Positions 33,551 through 42,458 of a DNA stretch of 64,000 bases are shown here, in pieces (position 1 is the first letter of the stretch; every line of letters starts with the position of its first letter). The notes under the pieces were generated by a model, which saw only the letters and a program-made list of their open reading frames with translations, made no database searches and had not been told where the DNA came from. Position numbers and translations under genes: made by a program. The stretch covers positions 40,493 to 104,492 of the forward strand of contig CAJXTX010000003.1 of assembly GCA_913060705.1 (NCBI GenBank). The letters are read 5' to 3'. Origin of the DNA: an uncultured Bacteroidota bacterium. GTDB taxonomy: Bacteria > Bacteroidota > Bacteroidia > Flavobacteriales > Flavobacteriaceae.

Positions 33551-35614
33551 ATGAAAAACCACCTTCTTCTAGGGTTGCTTTTTGCTCCTCTTTTTTCGCT
33601 CTTCGCACAAATAAATCCAGAAAATATAGAAATCATTAGAGACGCCTATGGTGTGCCTCATATCTATGCTAAAACCGACGCTGAGGTTGCTTACGGGCTT
33701 GCGTGGGCACACGCAGAAGACGATTTTCAGACGATTCAATTGAGCTATTTGGCCGGAGATGCAAAGCTTTCAAGAGCCATTGGGCTTAAAGGAGCTCCCG
33801 CAGATTTCTTGCAACAGCTTATTCAGGCAGAAAAAACAGCCAGAGAACAGGTGCACACCTTAAGCGATGAATTTATGGGCGTGATCAAGGGGTATGCTCA
33901 AGGCCTGAACGCCTATGCCGAGGCCCATGAAGAAGAGGTCATCTTAAAAGAGCTGTTTCCGGTGACCCCGATTAAAATGATCGCGTATTCTCAATTGCAG
34001 CTTTTTGTCTCTAATGCCGCCGATCAACTCGTCAAGCAAATTGTGAGTAATAAGACGCCGAAAAACATTCCAGATGAAGACGTACAAGGCTCAAATCTGA
34101 TCGCTTTGTCTAGTGCCAAAACGGGTGAGAATGCCAGTTTTCTGACCATCAACACACACCAACCTCTAGAGGGCCCCACCTCATGGTACGAGGCGCATTT
34201 AGTAAGTGAAGAAGGCACCAATATTATAGGAGCCTTGTTTCCTGGGGCTCCGTGCATACTCACGGGTGCCAATGAATATTTGGGATGGACCCATACCGTA
34301 AACTTTCAAGACAAGGCAGACTTGTACAAACTTGAAATGCTCGACAAAAAAACGCTTACCTATAAGGTCGATGAGGACGAACTGACCTTAGAGAAACACA
34401 AGGCAAAAGTGTATTTAAAACTCTTTGGGTTAAAGATTGGCATCAACCGCACCTTCTACTCTAGCATCTATGGGCCAACCTTGAAAAATTCAAAAGGATT
34501 TTATGCTGTGCGCACCCCAAGTACCACTACCATATTAGCCTTAGAACAGTGGTGGCGGATGAATAAGGCACGCTCCTTTACCGAATTCTACAACACCTTG
34601 AAAATGAATGCGCTACCCGGTTACAATATCGGTTATGCCGACCGTAACGATACCATTTTTTACATCTCTAACGGTAAGATGCCGATTCGTGCAGAAGGAT
34701 ACAATTGGAAGGGAGTCGTACCCGGAAACACTTATGCCACTTTGTGGGACACTTATTACGATACCGAAGACCTTCCGCAAGTCGTACAACCCCAATCAGG
34801 CTATGTATACAACGCGAATCACAGTCCTTTTAAGTCTTCGTCATTGGCCGATAATCCTGATCCCGACGATTATCCTGAGGCCATGGGCTACGAGCGTTAC
34901 GATAACAACCGAAGTACGAGGCTTTTTGAACTACTCGAAGCGCATAAAACCATTGATTTTCAAACCTTTAAGAAAATCAAATACGATCACACCTTGCCCG
35001 ACCCGCTCAACTACAATTATGTCAACCTCAACGCTTTGTTTGACATGAACCCTGCTGATTACCCTGGTGTGGGAGGATTGTTGCGCAAAATACAAACCTG
35101 GGATCGGGTGGCCTCTGCAGACTCAAAGGGAGCTGCGGCCTATGCCATCTTGTATTATCAATTACGCCATTACTGGTCAAAATTAGGCCCAGACAAGACC
35201 TTTGACACGGCTACCATTCACAAGGCCTTGAAGAAAACGAGCCGCTATATGGACAAGTATTTCAGCAGCCAAGATATTACCCTTGGTGACTTTCAGAAAC
35301 TCGTGCGTGGCGATAAAAACATACCTATCTGGGGGCTGCCTGACGTGGTTACAGCGATGCACGGTGCACCATACCAAGACGGACGTTACCGCATCACCAA
35401 CGGCGAATCGTATATCGCGCTCATTCAATTTAGAGAGAACAAGACGCAGTATCAATCGGTCATCTCATACGGAAACAGCAATCGCGAAGACGGATTACAC
35501 TATGACGATCAAATGAAATTGTATCAAAATTTTCAAACCAAACCCATGTCGTTTGATCGCGAAGACGTGATGCAGAACGCGGTGAGAAGTTACCACCCTA
35601 TTAAAGAGCGTTAG
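33551..35614 (+). CDS. penicillin acylase family Ntn-hydrolase, exported
   Basis: A 687-residue exported precursor of the penicillin/cephalosporin/AHL acylase family, amidases that mature by autocatalytic cleavage into two chains. The signal peptide is MKNHLLLGLLFAPLFSLFAQ. The alpha-chain region has IIRDAYGVPHIYAKTDAEVA and GLAWAHAEDDF. The cleavage/nucleophile site is at Gly-Ser181-Asn in DVQGSNLIAL, with beta-chain landmarks FLTINTHQPL, GANEYLGWTHTVN and NHSPF. Natural substrates may be acyl-homoserine lactones, N-acyl amino acids or peptides. ATG 33551 is chosen because it begins the leader; the frame extends upstream with TTG at 33485 into the antisense gene. Confidence 0.92.
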   Translation: MKNHLLLGLLFAPLFSLFAQINPENIEIIRDAYGVPHIYAKTDAEVAYGLAWAHAEDDFQTIQLSYLAGDAKLSRAIGLKGAPADFLQQLIQAEKTAREQVHTLSDEFMGVIKGYAQGLNAYAEAHEEEVILKELFPVTPIKMIAYSQLQLFVSNAADQLVKQIVSNKTPKNIPDEDVQGSNLIALSSAKTGENASFLTINTHQPLEGPTSWYEAHLVSEEGTNIIGALFPGAPCILTGANEYLGWTHTVNFQDKADLYKLEMLDKKTLTYKVDEDELTLEKHKAKVYLKLFGLKIGINRTFYSSIYGPTLKNSKGFYAVRTPSTTTILALEQWWRMNKARSFTEFYNTLKMNALPGYNIGYADRNDTIFYISNGKMPIRAEGYNWKGVVPGNTYATLWDTYYDTEDLPQVVQPQSGYVYNANHSPFKSSSLADNPDPDDYPEAMGYERYDNNRSTRLFELLEAHKTIDFQTFKKIKYDHTLPDPLNYNYVNLNALFDMNPADYPGVGGLLRKIQTWDRVASADSKGAAAYAILYYQLRHYWSKLGPDKTFDTATIHKALKKTSRYMDKYFSSQDITLGDFQKLVRGDKNIPIWGLPDVVTAMHGAPYQDGRYRITNGESYIALIQFRENKTQYQSVISYGNSNREDGLHYDDQMKLYQNFQTKPMSFDREDVMQNAVRSYHPIKER

Positions 35615-35647
35615 ATCATTTTTCATATTGCGTATATTCGTGATGCT

Positions 35648-36466
35648 ATGGAATCTTTTTTAAACTTCTTTGAACTCATGCCGGTTTGGATGAAGGCGGC
35701 ATGGATCTTTATCGTACTCGCTGTCTTCTGGATTGCAGAAGGCTATTACGCTCAAGTAAATTTCAATTACAAAAAGTGGCGGCATGCTCGTGTTAACGGT
35801 TCACTGCTGTTGATGGTTATGGCTATCAACGTAGGTTTTGGTGCACTAACCGCCTTGCTCTATCAATGGCTAGATAGCAGCTCTTTTGGGCTGCTTCGCA
35901 TGATCGATTGGCCTGTATGGACAGAACTCCTTATCGCCTTGGTGGTACTGGATTTCATTGCTCAGTACTTTGTACACTTTTTACTCCATAAGGTACCCGC
36001 ACTGTGGAGGCTGCACCTGGTGCATCACAGTGATAAAAAGGTAGATGTGACAACCGGAACACGTCACCATCCGCTCGATTTTCTGCTTAGAGAAACCTTC
36101 GCACTCATTGCGATTGCCATTACGGGAATGCCTATATCCTTTTATCTATTCTATCGCATACTAAGTGTGCTGTTTACCTACTTTACGCACGCAAATATCG
36201 CCTTACCCTTGGCCGTCGATAAAGCCATTTCGTATGTCTTTGTCACTCCGAATATGCACAAGTTCCACCACCATAACGAGCTGCCGTGGACCGATTCAAA
36301 CTACGGCAACATGCTATCTATATGGGATAGACTGTTTGGTACCTTCGTTTACGGAGATGTTTCAAAAGTGGTTTACGGGGTAGACATCGCCGATCACAAA
36401 GACGATCAAAATCTATGGGTGCAGTTGGGAATGCCGTTTGACAGATCTGTTAAATCTAAATCTTAA
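35648..36466 (+). CDS. sterol desaturase / fatty acid hydroxylase family protein
   Basis: A 272-residue membrane di-iron oxygenase. After three or four hydrophobic segments the histidine clusters appear: HFLLHKVPALWRLHLVHHSD (HxxxH and HxxHH, residues about 113-133), GTRHHPLDFLLRE, and HKFHHHNELPWTDSNYGN (HxxHH, about 205) followed by the family ending IWDRLFGTFVYG. That is the eight-histidine pattern needed for activity. Candidate substrates are lipids or carotenoids. It abuts the convergent DASS transporter gene with no intergenic base. A second family member lies at 37908-39137. Confidence 0.9.
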   Translation: MESFLNFFELMPVWMKAAWIFIVLAVFWIAEGYYAQVNFNYKKWRHARVNGSLLLMVMAINVGFGALTALLYQWLDSSSFGLLRMIDWPVWTELLIALVVLDFIAQYFVHFLLHKVPALWRLHLVHHSDKKVDVTTGTRHHPLDFLLRETFALIAIAITGMPISFYLFYRILSVLFTYFTHANIALPLAVDKAISYVFVTPNMHKFHHHNELPWTDSNYGNMLSIWDRLFGTFVYGDVSKVVYGVDIADHKDDQNLWVQLGMPFDRSVKSKS

Positions 36467-37915
36467 CTAGGCTAGGTTCCAGAAAACAGGGAGCAGGTAA
36501 AACACCCAAACGGTTATCAATAGGATTGAAATCAGGTTCAGTCCTAATCCAGCCCTAATCATGTCTTTCATACTCACATAACCAGAACCGAAAACCACTG
36601 CATTTGGAGGTGTGGCTACGGGCAGCATAAAGGCGCATGAGGCCGCAAGGGTTGCTCCAATCATGAAGATATAAGGATGTACTCCCATGGCAGCGGCAAG
36701 CGGCGCCAATACAGGTAAAATCATGGCCGTGGTTGCCAAATTAGAGGTGATTTCTGTCAAGAAATTAATAGCTGCAACGAGCACTAACGTCATCACGATT
36801 AAGGGCAAGAATTCTAGCGTAATAAGTTGCTCGGCAAACCATTGAGCGAGTCCGGTGTCCTTAAAGCCTTGAGCAATCGCTAGGCCTCCACCGAAAAGAA
36901 TTAGAATACCCCAAGGAATCCGTTTAGAATCGTCCCAGCTCAAAATTGCACCCTTACCATTTGACCCTCGAATCACAAACAAGGCAATCCCTGCACTCAA
37001 GGCAATGATTGTATCGTCGATAGCAGGCAATATAGGGGAGAGCAAAAAAGAACGGCTGATCCAAGCCACGGCGGTAAGCAAGAAAACGATTCCTACTTTC
37101 TTCTCATCCCGATGGATAGGACCCAGCGCTTCTCTTTGCCTTTTAATCTCTTCTACTCCTCCTGTAAAGTCATCCGCCTTTAGCTTGACAGCAAAACGCG
37201 TTAGATAGACCCAACAAATGGCTAACAACAAAATAGAAAGCGGGAGCGCCAAAAGCATCCATTCTAAAAATCCTATTTCTACGCCGTAAAGCTCTTTCAC
37301 AATGCCGGCTAAAACCAAGTTAGGCGGTGTACCAATCAAAGTGCCTATCCCTCCAATCGAGGCGCTGTAAGCGATGGCCAGCATCAACATTTTTCCGAAT
37401 TGCGTATGTTCATTCTCTGGCGTGTCAGGGTGATCCCTGTACTGCGCAATAATGGCCAAGCCGATCGGAAGCATCATTACCGAAGTCGCTGTATTTGAGA
37501 TCCACATCGACAAGAAGGCGGTGGCCACCATGAATCCGAGTACGATCATGCGCATCCGTGTGCCAATCGAGGCAATAATAAACAGTGCGATGCGCCGGTG
37601 TAGGTTGACCTTTTCAATGGCGATGGCCAGTAAGAAACCCCCGAGGTACAAAAAGACGTACTTGTGGCCATAAGCTGCGGTGGTAGTCCCTAAATCTAGT
37701 GCACCGGTAAGCGGAAAGAGCACGATAGGCAAGAGGGCACTTACCGCAATCGGAACGGCCTCGGTGACCCACCAAGTCCCTACCCAGAGCGCAACCGCTA
37801 GTGCAGCAGTGGCTTCTGCTGAGAGTCCTTCGGCGGAGGGTCCGAATTGTACAAAGGCAAAAAGCAAAGGCCCCAAAACAAGTCCGAGGGTGCCCGAAGT
37901 AAAACGTTTATTCAT
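36467..37915 (-). CDS. DASS/SLC13-family sodium:dicarboxylate or anion symporter
   Basis: A 482-residue inner-membrane transporter of the divalent anion:Na+ symporter family, importing C4-dicarboxylates, citrate or sulfate. The two Na+/substrate hairpin motifs are present: WISNTATSVMMLP (SNT, near residue 135) and EITSNLATTAMILPVL (near 390), plus ATPPNAVVFGSGY near the C-terminus. WWVTEAVPIAVSALLPIVLF near residue 48 is typical. Its ATG lies within the end of the upstream desaturase gene (8-base overlap ATGAATAA), so the two are translationally coupled. Confidence 0.92.
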   Translation of the reverse strand: MNKRFTSGTLGLVLGPLLFAFVQFGPSAEGLSAEATAALAVALWVGTWWVTEAVPIAVSALLPIVLFPLTGALDLGTTTAAYGHKYVFLYLGGFLLAIAIEKVNLHRRIALFIIASIGTRMRMIVLGFMVATAFLSMWISNTATSVMMLPIGLAIIAQYRDHPDTPENEHTQFGKMLMLAIAYSASIGGIGTLIGTPPNLVLAGIVKELYGVEIGFLEWMLLALPLSILLLAICWVYLTRFAVKLKADDFTGGVEEIKRQREALGPIHRDEKKVGIVFLLTAVAWISRSFLLSPILPAIDDTIIALSAGIALFVIRGSNGKGAILSWDDSKRIPWGILILFGGGLAIAQGFKDTGLAQWFAEQLITLEFLPLIVMTLVLVAAINFLTEITSNLATTAMILPVLAPLAAAMGVHPYIFMIGATLAASCAFMLPVATPPNAVVFGSGYVSMKDMIRAGLGLNLISILLITVWVFYLLPVFWNLA

Positions 37916-39137
37916 CGGTCAAGGCCCATTTAGTTGCCATAACCGACACAGCACTAAGGCCAATAAGTAAGGCATAAGGCAGTCCTAATGCCATGAATAC
38001 TGAGGGATATGCAAGGTATATGAGCACCAAATAGACCACTCGTAAGGCTTCAAAGGCGAGAGCCCATTTTGATCCGTCCATGAGCGAGGTGTACCCCATA
38101 ACCATTAAAAAGATGAGTCCGCCCACTAGCATTCTTTCAGTATTTTCTAGGTCAGAAAAGATGGCAAAGAAGTAAAACAAAAGGCTGATCGCTAACAAGA
38201 ATTGGATGAATACCACAACCTTTCGCAATAGGCCGCTCTTCGGATCGTATCGTTCGTAGGTATAGACGTCTTCAATGATAGGCCTTTCGTAGCGCGCTGC
38301 AACATCGGCAGGGCGCCATCCGGTAGGCATAAACCAGATGCGAAGTTTGTCAACAAAGCGCTCCGCGTGCCAGGCATCTACCGATAAATTGTAAAAGTGC
38401 TGAAAGTTAATCCACAGTGGATTGTAGGTTCGCGCCGGTTTGAGCACCCCGTATCTGGGAGGCACCTCGTCTAACTCTTCTTGAAAGGTTCCGAACAAGC
38501 GGTCCCAGACCGAAAAAATCTGACCGAGATTTTTGTCAATATACTCCGGATTAATGGCGTGATGCACCCGGTGCTGAGAAGGGGTAACGAGAATGTATTC
38601 TAGCCATCCGAGCTTTCCGATATGTTGGGTATGGTACCAAAACTGACCGAATAAATGCAAGGGGCCCAAGACTGCGATCACCGAATACGGAACCCCAAGA
38701 AGGGCTGCTGGCAACAACAAAACCGCTGTGTAACCGACGACATTAGAAATCGATTGGCGCAACGCACAGGCTAGGTTAAAATCTTCACTCGAATGATGAA
38801 TAACGTGCTGGTTCCAAAAAATATTGATGTGATGGCTTAATCGGTGGTTCCAATAGCCCGCAAAGTCAATTGCAATAAAGGCCACTACCCAAGTGACTGC
38901 ACTGTCTGACATCTCGGTGATAGCCAGCTTCGAACTTAAGTACGGATAACTGATTAGTACTATGGCCAACCCTAAGCTGTCTTTTAAAACATTGGTTACA
39001 CCGCTACTCAAGCTGCTTAAAGTATCGAAAAACCGATACTTCTGATTTTTGACAAAATGACCATAGGCCACCTCTAATAGCACCAAGACCATGAAGGCCG
39101 GGATAGCGTATAACAAAGCATTCGCATACGAAATCAT
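37908..39137 (-). CDS. sterol desaturase / fatty acid hydroxylase family protein with extra C-terminal TM region
   Basis: A 409-residue membrane di-iron oxygenase. Histidine clusters: DFAGYWNHRLSHHINIFWN (HxxxHH), HVIHHSSEDFN (HxxHH), WYHTQHIG and SQHRVHHAIN (HxxHH), followed by FSVWDRLFGTFQEE. These lie in residues about 110-240. The last 130 residues form three to four additional TM helices (VVFIQFLLAISLLFYFFAIF onward) not present in the 272-residue relative at 35648. Homologues include ether-lipid alkylglycerol monooxygenase-type proteins, but assignment is uncertain. The frame opens at 39212; ATG 39137 is chosen because a -7-like box ends five bases before it and it begins just before TM1. 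Confidence 0.87.
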   Translation of the reverse strand: MISYANALLYAIPAFMVLVLLEVAYGHFVKNQKYRFFDTLSSLSSGVTNVLKDSLGLAIVLISYPYLSSKLAITEMSDSAVTWVVAFIAIDFAGYWNHRLSHHINIFWNQHVIHHSSEDFNLACALRQSISNVVGYTAVLLLPAALLGVPYSVIAVLGPLHLFGQFWYHTQHIGKLGWLEYILVTPSQHRVHHAINPEYIDKNLGQIFSVWDRLFGTFQEELDEVPPRYGVLKPARTYNPLWINFQHFYNLSVDAWHAERFVDKLRIWFMPTGWRPADVAARYERPIIEDVYTYERYDPKSGLLRKVVVFIQFLLAISLLFYFFAIFSDLENTERMLVGGLIFLMVMGYTSLMDGSKWALAFEALRVVYLVLIYLAYPSVFMALGLPYALLIGLSAVSVMATKWALTDE

Positions 39138-39142
39138 GACTT

Positions 39143-39150
39143 TAAAAATA
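39143..39150 (-). promoter_or_regulatory. candidate -7 element directly abutting a start codon (leaderless)
   Basis: On the minus strand: TATTTTTA, then AAGTC, then the ATG at 39137. Same geometry as the boxes before 8162, 26634 and 58582. No -33 TTTG found. It would place transcription start at the initiator codon. Confidence 0.33.
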
Positions 39151-39188
39151 CTAAAATTATAGACCAAGACGCTTCGTAAACTTCGCTG

Positions 39189-39196
39189 TATTTTTG
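39189..39196 (+). promoter_or_regulatory. candidate -7 element for the ADI-like/ctlX operon
   Basis: TATTTTTG matches TAnnTTTG and ends 16 bases before the ATG at 39213. No TTTG at the usual upstream distance. Single-element call. Confidence 0.33.
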
Positions 39197-39212
39197 CAGC
39201 AAAACTCAGCAC

Positions 39213-40130
39213 ATGCGCTTAAATGTGACCGACGAAACATCCGCCTTACATTCGGTACTCTTGGGTACCGCTATCAGCAATGGACCCACTCCAAGCGTTG
39301 AAGAGGCCTACGATCCGAAATCGCGTTATCACATTGAACAAGGCACCTATCCACTTGAAGCTGACATGGTCAAGGAGCTAGAAGATTTCGCCGCTATCTT
39401 AGAGCGCAATGGTGTAGAAGTATTTCGTCCGAAGGTGATCGAAAAGTGCAACCAGATTTTCTCTCGCGACATAGGGTTTGTGATTGACGACTGTTTTATC
39501 AAAGCCAATATTCTCCCAGACCGCGAGCGCGAGATTGAAGCAATCGCCCATGTTCTCGAACAAATTGATCCACAAAAGATCTTAACACCACCACAAGAGG
39601 TGCATGTAGAGGGTGGCGATGTAATGCCCCATCACGACTACATTTTTGTGGGGGTTTACCAAGGAGAAGACTACCCGCAAACGATTACCGCGAGAACCAA
39701 TGCTGCAGCGGTACAGTGGCTTCAATCAACCTTCACAAACAAGACGGTTAAGGCCTTTGAATTGCGTAAATCTAACACCGACCCTTTCACCAATGCGCTG
39801 CATCTCGATTGCTGCTTTCAACCCGTAGGAGATCGATACGCCATCATTCACGAAAACGGATTCTTACATCAAGAAGATATAGACTTCATTACCACACTAT
39901 TCGGCGAAGAAAACCTTTTTAGAATTTCGGCTCAAGAGATGTACGATATGACCAGCAATATTTTCTCCATCAGTCCGAAGGTGGTCGTCTCAGACCTACA
40001 TTTTGAGCGCTTAAACCAATGGCTCAAAGAGCGTGAGATCAAAGTAGAGACCCTTTCGTTTAGAGAAATCGCCAAACAAGAAGGATTGTTGCGCTGCACC
40101 ACCCTGCCCTTGTCACGTACCACCGTTTAA
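39213..40130 (+). CDS. arginine deiminase / DDAH-like guanidino-group hydrolase
   Basis: A 305-residue cytoplasmic enzyme of the amidinotransferase (guanidino-modifying) superfamily. Catalytic features: EVHVEGGDVMPHHDY (Glu/Asp that binds the guanidino group, about residues 130-137), H197 in NALHLDCCFQPVGD and the nucleophile C295 in LLRCTTLPLSR. FSRDIGFVIDD near residue 88 is a family substrate motif. Likely reaction: hydrolysis of arginine or methylarginine to citrulline plus ammonia or amine. It heads a two-gene operon with ctlX (9 bp gap), which hydrolyses citrulline, so arginine deimination fits best; a dimethylarginine hydrolase is the alternative. Confidence 0.82.
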   Translation: MRLNVTDETSALHSVLLGTAISNGPTPSVEEAYDPKSRYHIEQGTYPLEADMVKELEDFAAILERNGVEVFRPKVIEKCNQIFSRDIGFVIDDCFIKANILPDREREIEAIAHVLEQIDPQKILTPPQEVHVEGGDVMPHHDYIFVGVYQGEDYPQTITARTNAAAVQWLQSTFTNKTVKAFELRKSNTDPFTNALHLDCCFQPVGDRYAIIHENGFLHQEDIDFITTLFGEENLFRISAQEMYDMTSNIFSISPKVVVSDLHFERLNQWLKEREIKVETLSFREIAKQEGLLRCTTLPLSRTTV

Positions 40131-40139
40131 AACAACCTT

Positions 40140-41072
40140 ATGAAACAATTCAGCGCAGATATTTTGATGGTGCGACCATCGAGCTTCAGAATGAACGAGC
40201 AGACCGCCGTAAACAATTACTTTCAGAATAGCTCTGATCTAAGCCCTGCCTCGATTATTCAAGAGGCCCGCCTAAAATTTGACGCCATGGTGACCGCGCT
40301 TAGAACCGCAGGTGCGAATATTGTGGTATTCGACGAGCCAGAAAATAGCGATACCCCAGACGCTTTGTTTCCGAACAATTGGATCTCTATGCATAGAGAC
40401 GGGCGTGTGGCCTTGTACCCGATGTATGCTAAAAATCGTAGAGAAGAGCGTCGCGAAGAAGTCCTTGAACTGCTAGAGAAAGAAGGCTTTAACATTGAAG
40501 AAATTGTAGACTACACCAGTGCCGAAGAAGAAGCTGTCTTTCTTGAAGGTACCGGAAGCATGATACTCGATCACGTCAACCAAATTGCCTATTGTGCCCT
40601 CTCTGAGCGCGCTGATGAAGAACTCTTTATCGAGTTTTGCGAAGATTTTGAATACACCCCTTGCACCTTTAACGCCTACCAAACGGTTGGCCAAGACCGA
40701 CTGAAGATCTACCACACCAATGTAATGATGTGTGTCGCTGATCGCTATGCCGTAGTTTGCCTCGAGTGTGTTGATGATGCCGCCGAACGCAAGCAACTAA
40801 AAAAGTATCTTAAAGATTCTGACAAAACCATTATCGCCATCACCGAAGAACAAATGCACCATTTTGCAGGTAATATGCTTCAAATTGGGGATCGCGATGG
40901 AAATCCGATACTCGTGATGAGCGATACAGCCTACAAGAGTTTGCGACCAGAGCAGCTGCGCACCTTAGAATCGTTCAATCCGATCGTTCATCCAGAGCTG
41001 AACATTATTGAACAATGCGGAGGCGGCAGCGCCCGTTGCATGATGGCCGAGATTTTTCTGCCTAAAGGGTAG
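40140..41072 (+). CDS. ctlX: citrulline utilization hydrolase CtlX
   Basis: A 310-residue member of the same guanidino-modifying fold. CtlX-type proteins hydrolyse citrulline to ornithine, CO2 and ammonia. Signatures: ADILMVRPSSFRMNEQTAVN at the N-terminus, ALFPNNWISMHRDG near residue 79, VFLEGTGSMILDH near 137, KIYHTNVMMCVAD near 195 (catalytic His) and the nucleophile C300 in CGGGSARCMMAEIF. Paired with the ADI-like gene it would give a two-step hydrolytic route from arginine to ornithine. Its end overlaps the convergent M24 peptidase gene by 11 bases. Confidence 0.88.
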   Translation: MKQFSADILMVRPSSFRMNEQTAVNNYFQNSSDLSPASIIQEARLKFDAMVTALRTAGANIVVFDEPENSDTPDALFPNNWISMHRDGRVALYPMYAKNRREERREEVLELLEKEGFNIEEIVDYTSAEEEAVFLEGTGSMILDHVNQIAYCALSERADEELFIEFCEDFEYTPCTFNAYQTVGQDRLKIYHTNVMMCVADRYAVVCLECVDDAAERKQLKKYLKDSDKTIIAITEEQMHHFAGNMLQIGDRDGNPILVMSDTAYKSLRPEQLRTLESFNPIVHPELNIIEQCGGGSARCMMAEIFLPKG

Positions 41073-42408
41073 AAAAGGGTTTATTGATAAGGATTAAATC
41101 TTTCTGGCGTCCGTCGATGTAACGCACTCCATTCTCATCAAAGAAGGCCTCTTCTTCAAGCATGATGCGAACATCTTTTCCCCATTCTTTGATGAAGACC
41201 GAGGCGTTGAGCTCAATAGAATACGCAGTGTTCAAATGCAAGGGGTAGTCTCCTGTCACAGGCACACCTCCTTGAGAATCCCACATCCCTAAGGTAGTAC
41301 CGGCAGCGTGTCCGTGGTAACCAATCGGATGGGTATAAATAGACGGTGTGATTCCTTCTTCGATCGCTTGGGCCCTACTCATGGCGAGTACCTCGTTTCC
41401 GGTACGACCCTCTTTAAAGTTGTCGGTGAAAATATCCTGCAGTCTATTCCCGGTGGCGAGCGCCTTTTTCAAGTACTCTGGCGCATCGGTTTCTCCTGGG
41501 CGCAGTACATAGGCATGCTCTTGTTGATCGGTATTCAAACGCAAATAAGTGATACCAAAATCACAGTGAAGCAAGTCTCCAGGCATGATCACTTGGGTAT
41601 CGGGGCGCTTCGAAAACGTCCTGAGGTGATCAAAACGTTCGGGGTCAGCACGCTGAATATCAACGGTCGGATGAAACCAGGTTTGCAGGCCCAAAGAACG
41701 AATCTTGTCGCGCATGAACCAAACTACATCTTCAGTGGTGGTCACCCCTGGTGTGATCACCTTTTCTGAAAAGGCCTCTGCAATGATATTGTGACTAATG
41801 CGCTCAATATGCGGGTAGATCGCCATTTCTTTATCGGTTCTTGTTTCTAACCAAGCGAGCGCAAGCTTTTCCGCCGACACTACGCGTTTAGATAGCTTGG
41901 CTCCCAAGGCCGCAAGCAACTGTTCTTTGTCGGTGGCTACTATTCCGTCGGCTAACCCGAAGTATTCAGACTGATTGATTCCAATCACTTTTGGGTCGCG
42001 TTCTTCTACGATTTCACGCAGTCGTGCCCACTGATCGGGTTGTTGTTCTTTGTCCCATGCGCTTTTAAAGGCGGATCCGACGTCGTAACGGGCAACAGCT
42101 AGCGTCTCTATCATCGATCCGTTATTAAAGAACACCAAGATGGTTCTTCTTCGAGCGGCTAACCACTCAGCGGGTAGTAGGGTTTTGATAATAGGGTCTT
42201 CATTGTATTCTCTAGACACCACAATCCACATGTCGATCCCAGTATCGGCCATAAGTCTTGGCAAATAATTTTGAATCTTGTCTTCAAGTAATTCATTGAT
42301 GACGCGAGCGCGCTCTTTCATGGGCAAAATGGCGCCATAGTCTTGAGCATAACTCAAAGCTGAGCAGTTGACAAGAAGGAGTAAAGCGATGATTTTTATA
42401 CCTTTCAT
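41062..42408 (-). CDS. M24-family metallopeptidase (Xaa-Pro aminopeptidase-like), exported
   Basis: A 448-residue pita-bread-fold peptidase with a signal peptide (MKGIKIIALLLLVNCSALSYAQ). The N-terminal creatinase-like domain (about 25-190) includes DTGIDMWIVVSREYNEDP. The dinuclear metal ligands are visible: Asp in LLHCDFGITYLRLNTD (two Asp 11 apart, about 285-296), His in HPIGYHGHAAGTTLG, Glu in YSIELNAS and Glu in IMLEEEAFF. Expected to cleave Xaa-Pro bonds of peptides in the periplasm. The frame extends to 42498, but ATG 42408 gives the leader. Divergent from the DUF488 gene by 50 bp. Confidence 0.88.
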   Translation of the reverse strand: MKGIKIIALLLLVNCSALSYAQDYGAILPMKERARVINELLEDKIQNYLPRLMADTGIDMWIVVSREYNEDPIIKTLLPAEWLAARRRTILVFFNNGSMIETLAVARYDVGSAFKSAWDKEQQPDQWARLREIVEERDPKVIGINQSEYFGLADGIVATDKEQLLAALGAKLSKRVVSAEKLALAWLETRTDKEMAIYPHIERISHNIIAEAFSEKVITPGVTTTEDVVWFMRDKIRSLGLQTWFHPTVDIQRADPERFDHLRTFSKRPDTQVIMPGDLLHCDFGITYLRLNTDQQEHAYVLRPGETDAPEYLKKALATGNRLQDIFTDNFKEGRTGNEVLAMSRAQAIEEGITPSIYTHPIGYHGHAAGTTLGMWDSQGGVPVTGDYPLHLNTAYSIELNASVFIKEWGKDVRIMLEEEAFFDENGVRYIDGRQKDLILINKPFSTL

Positions 42409-42458
42409 AGGTGTTCTGTTTTTCTTTTCAAGATATGTGAACTTTTTGAATCCTGCAC

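Noticed and set aside
39138..39212. Upstream extension of the 409-residue desaturase
   Set aside because: It would run to the base next to the divergent gene start and leave no promoter; ATG 39137 has an adjacent -7 box.
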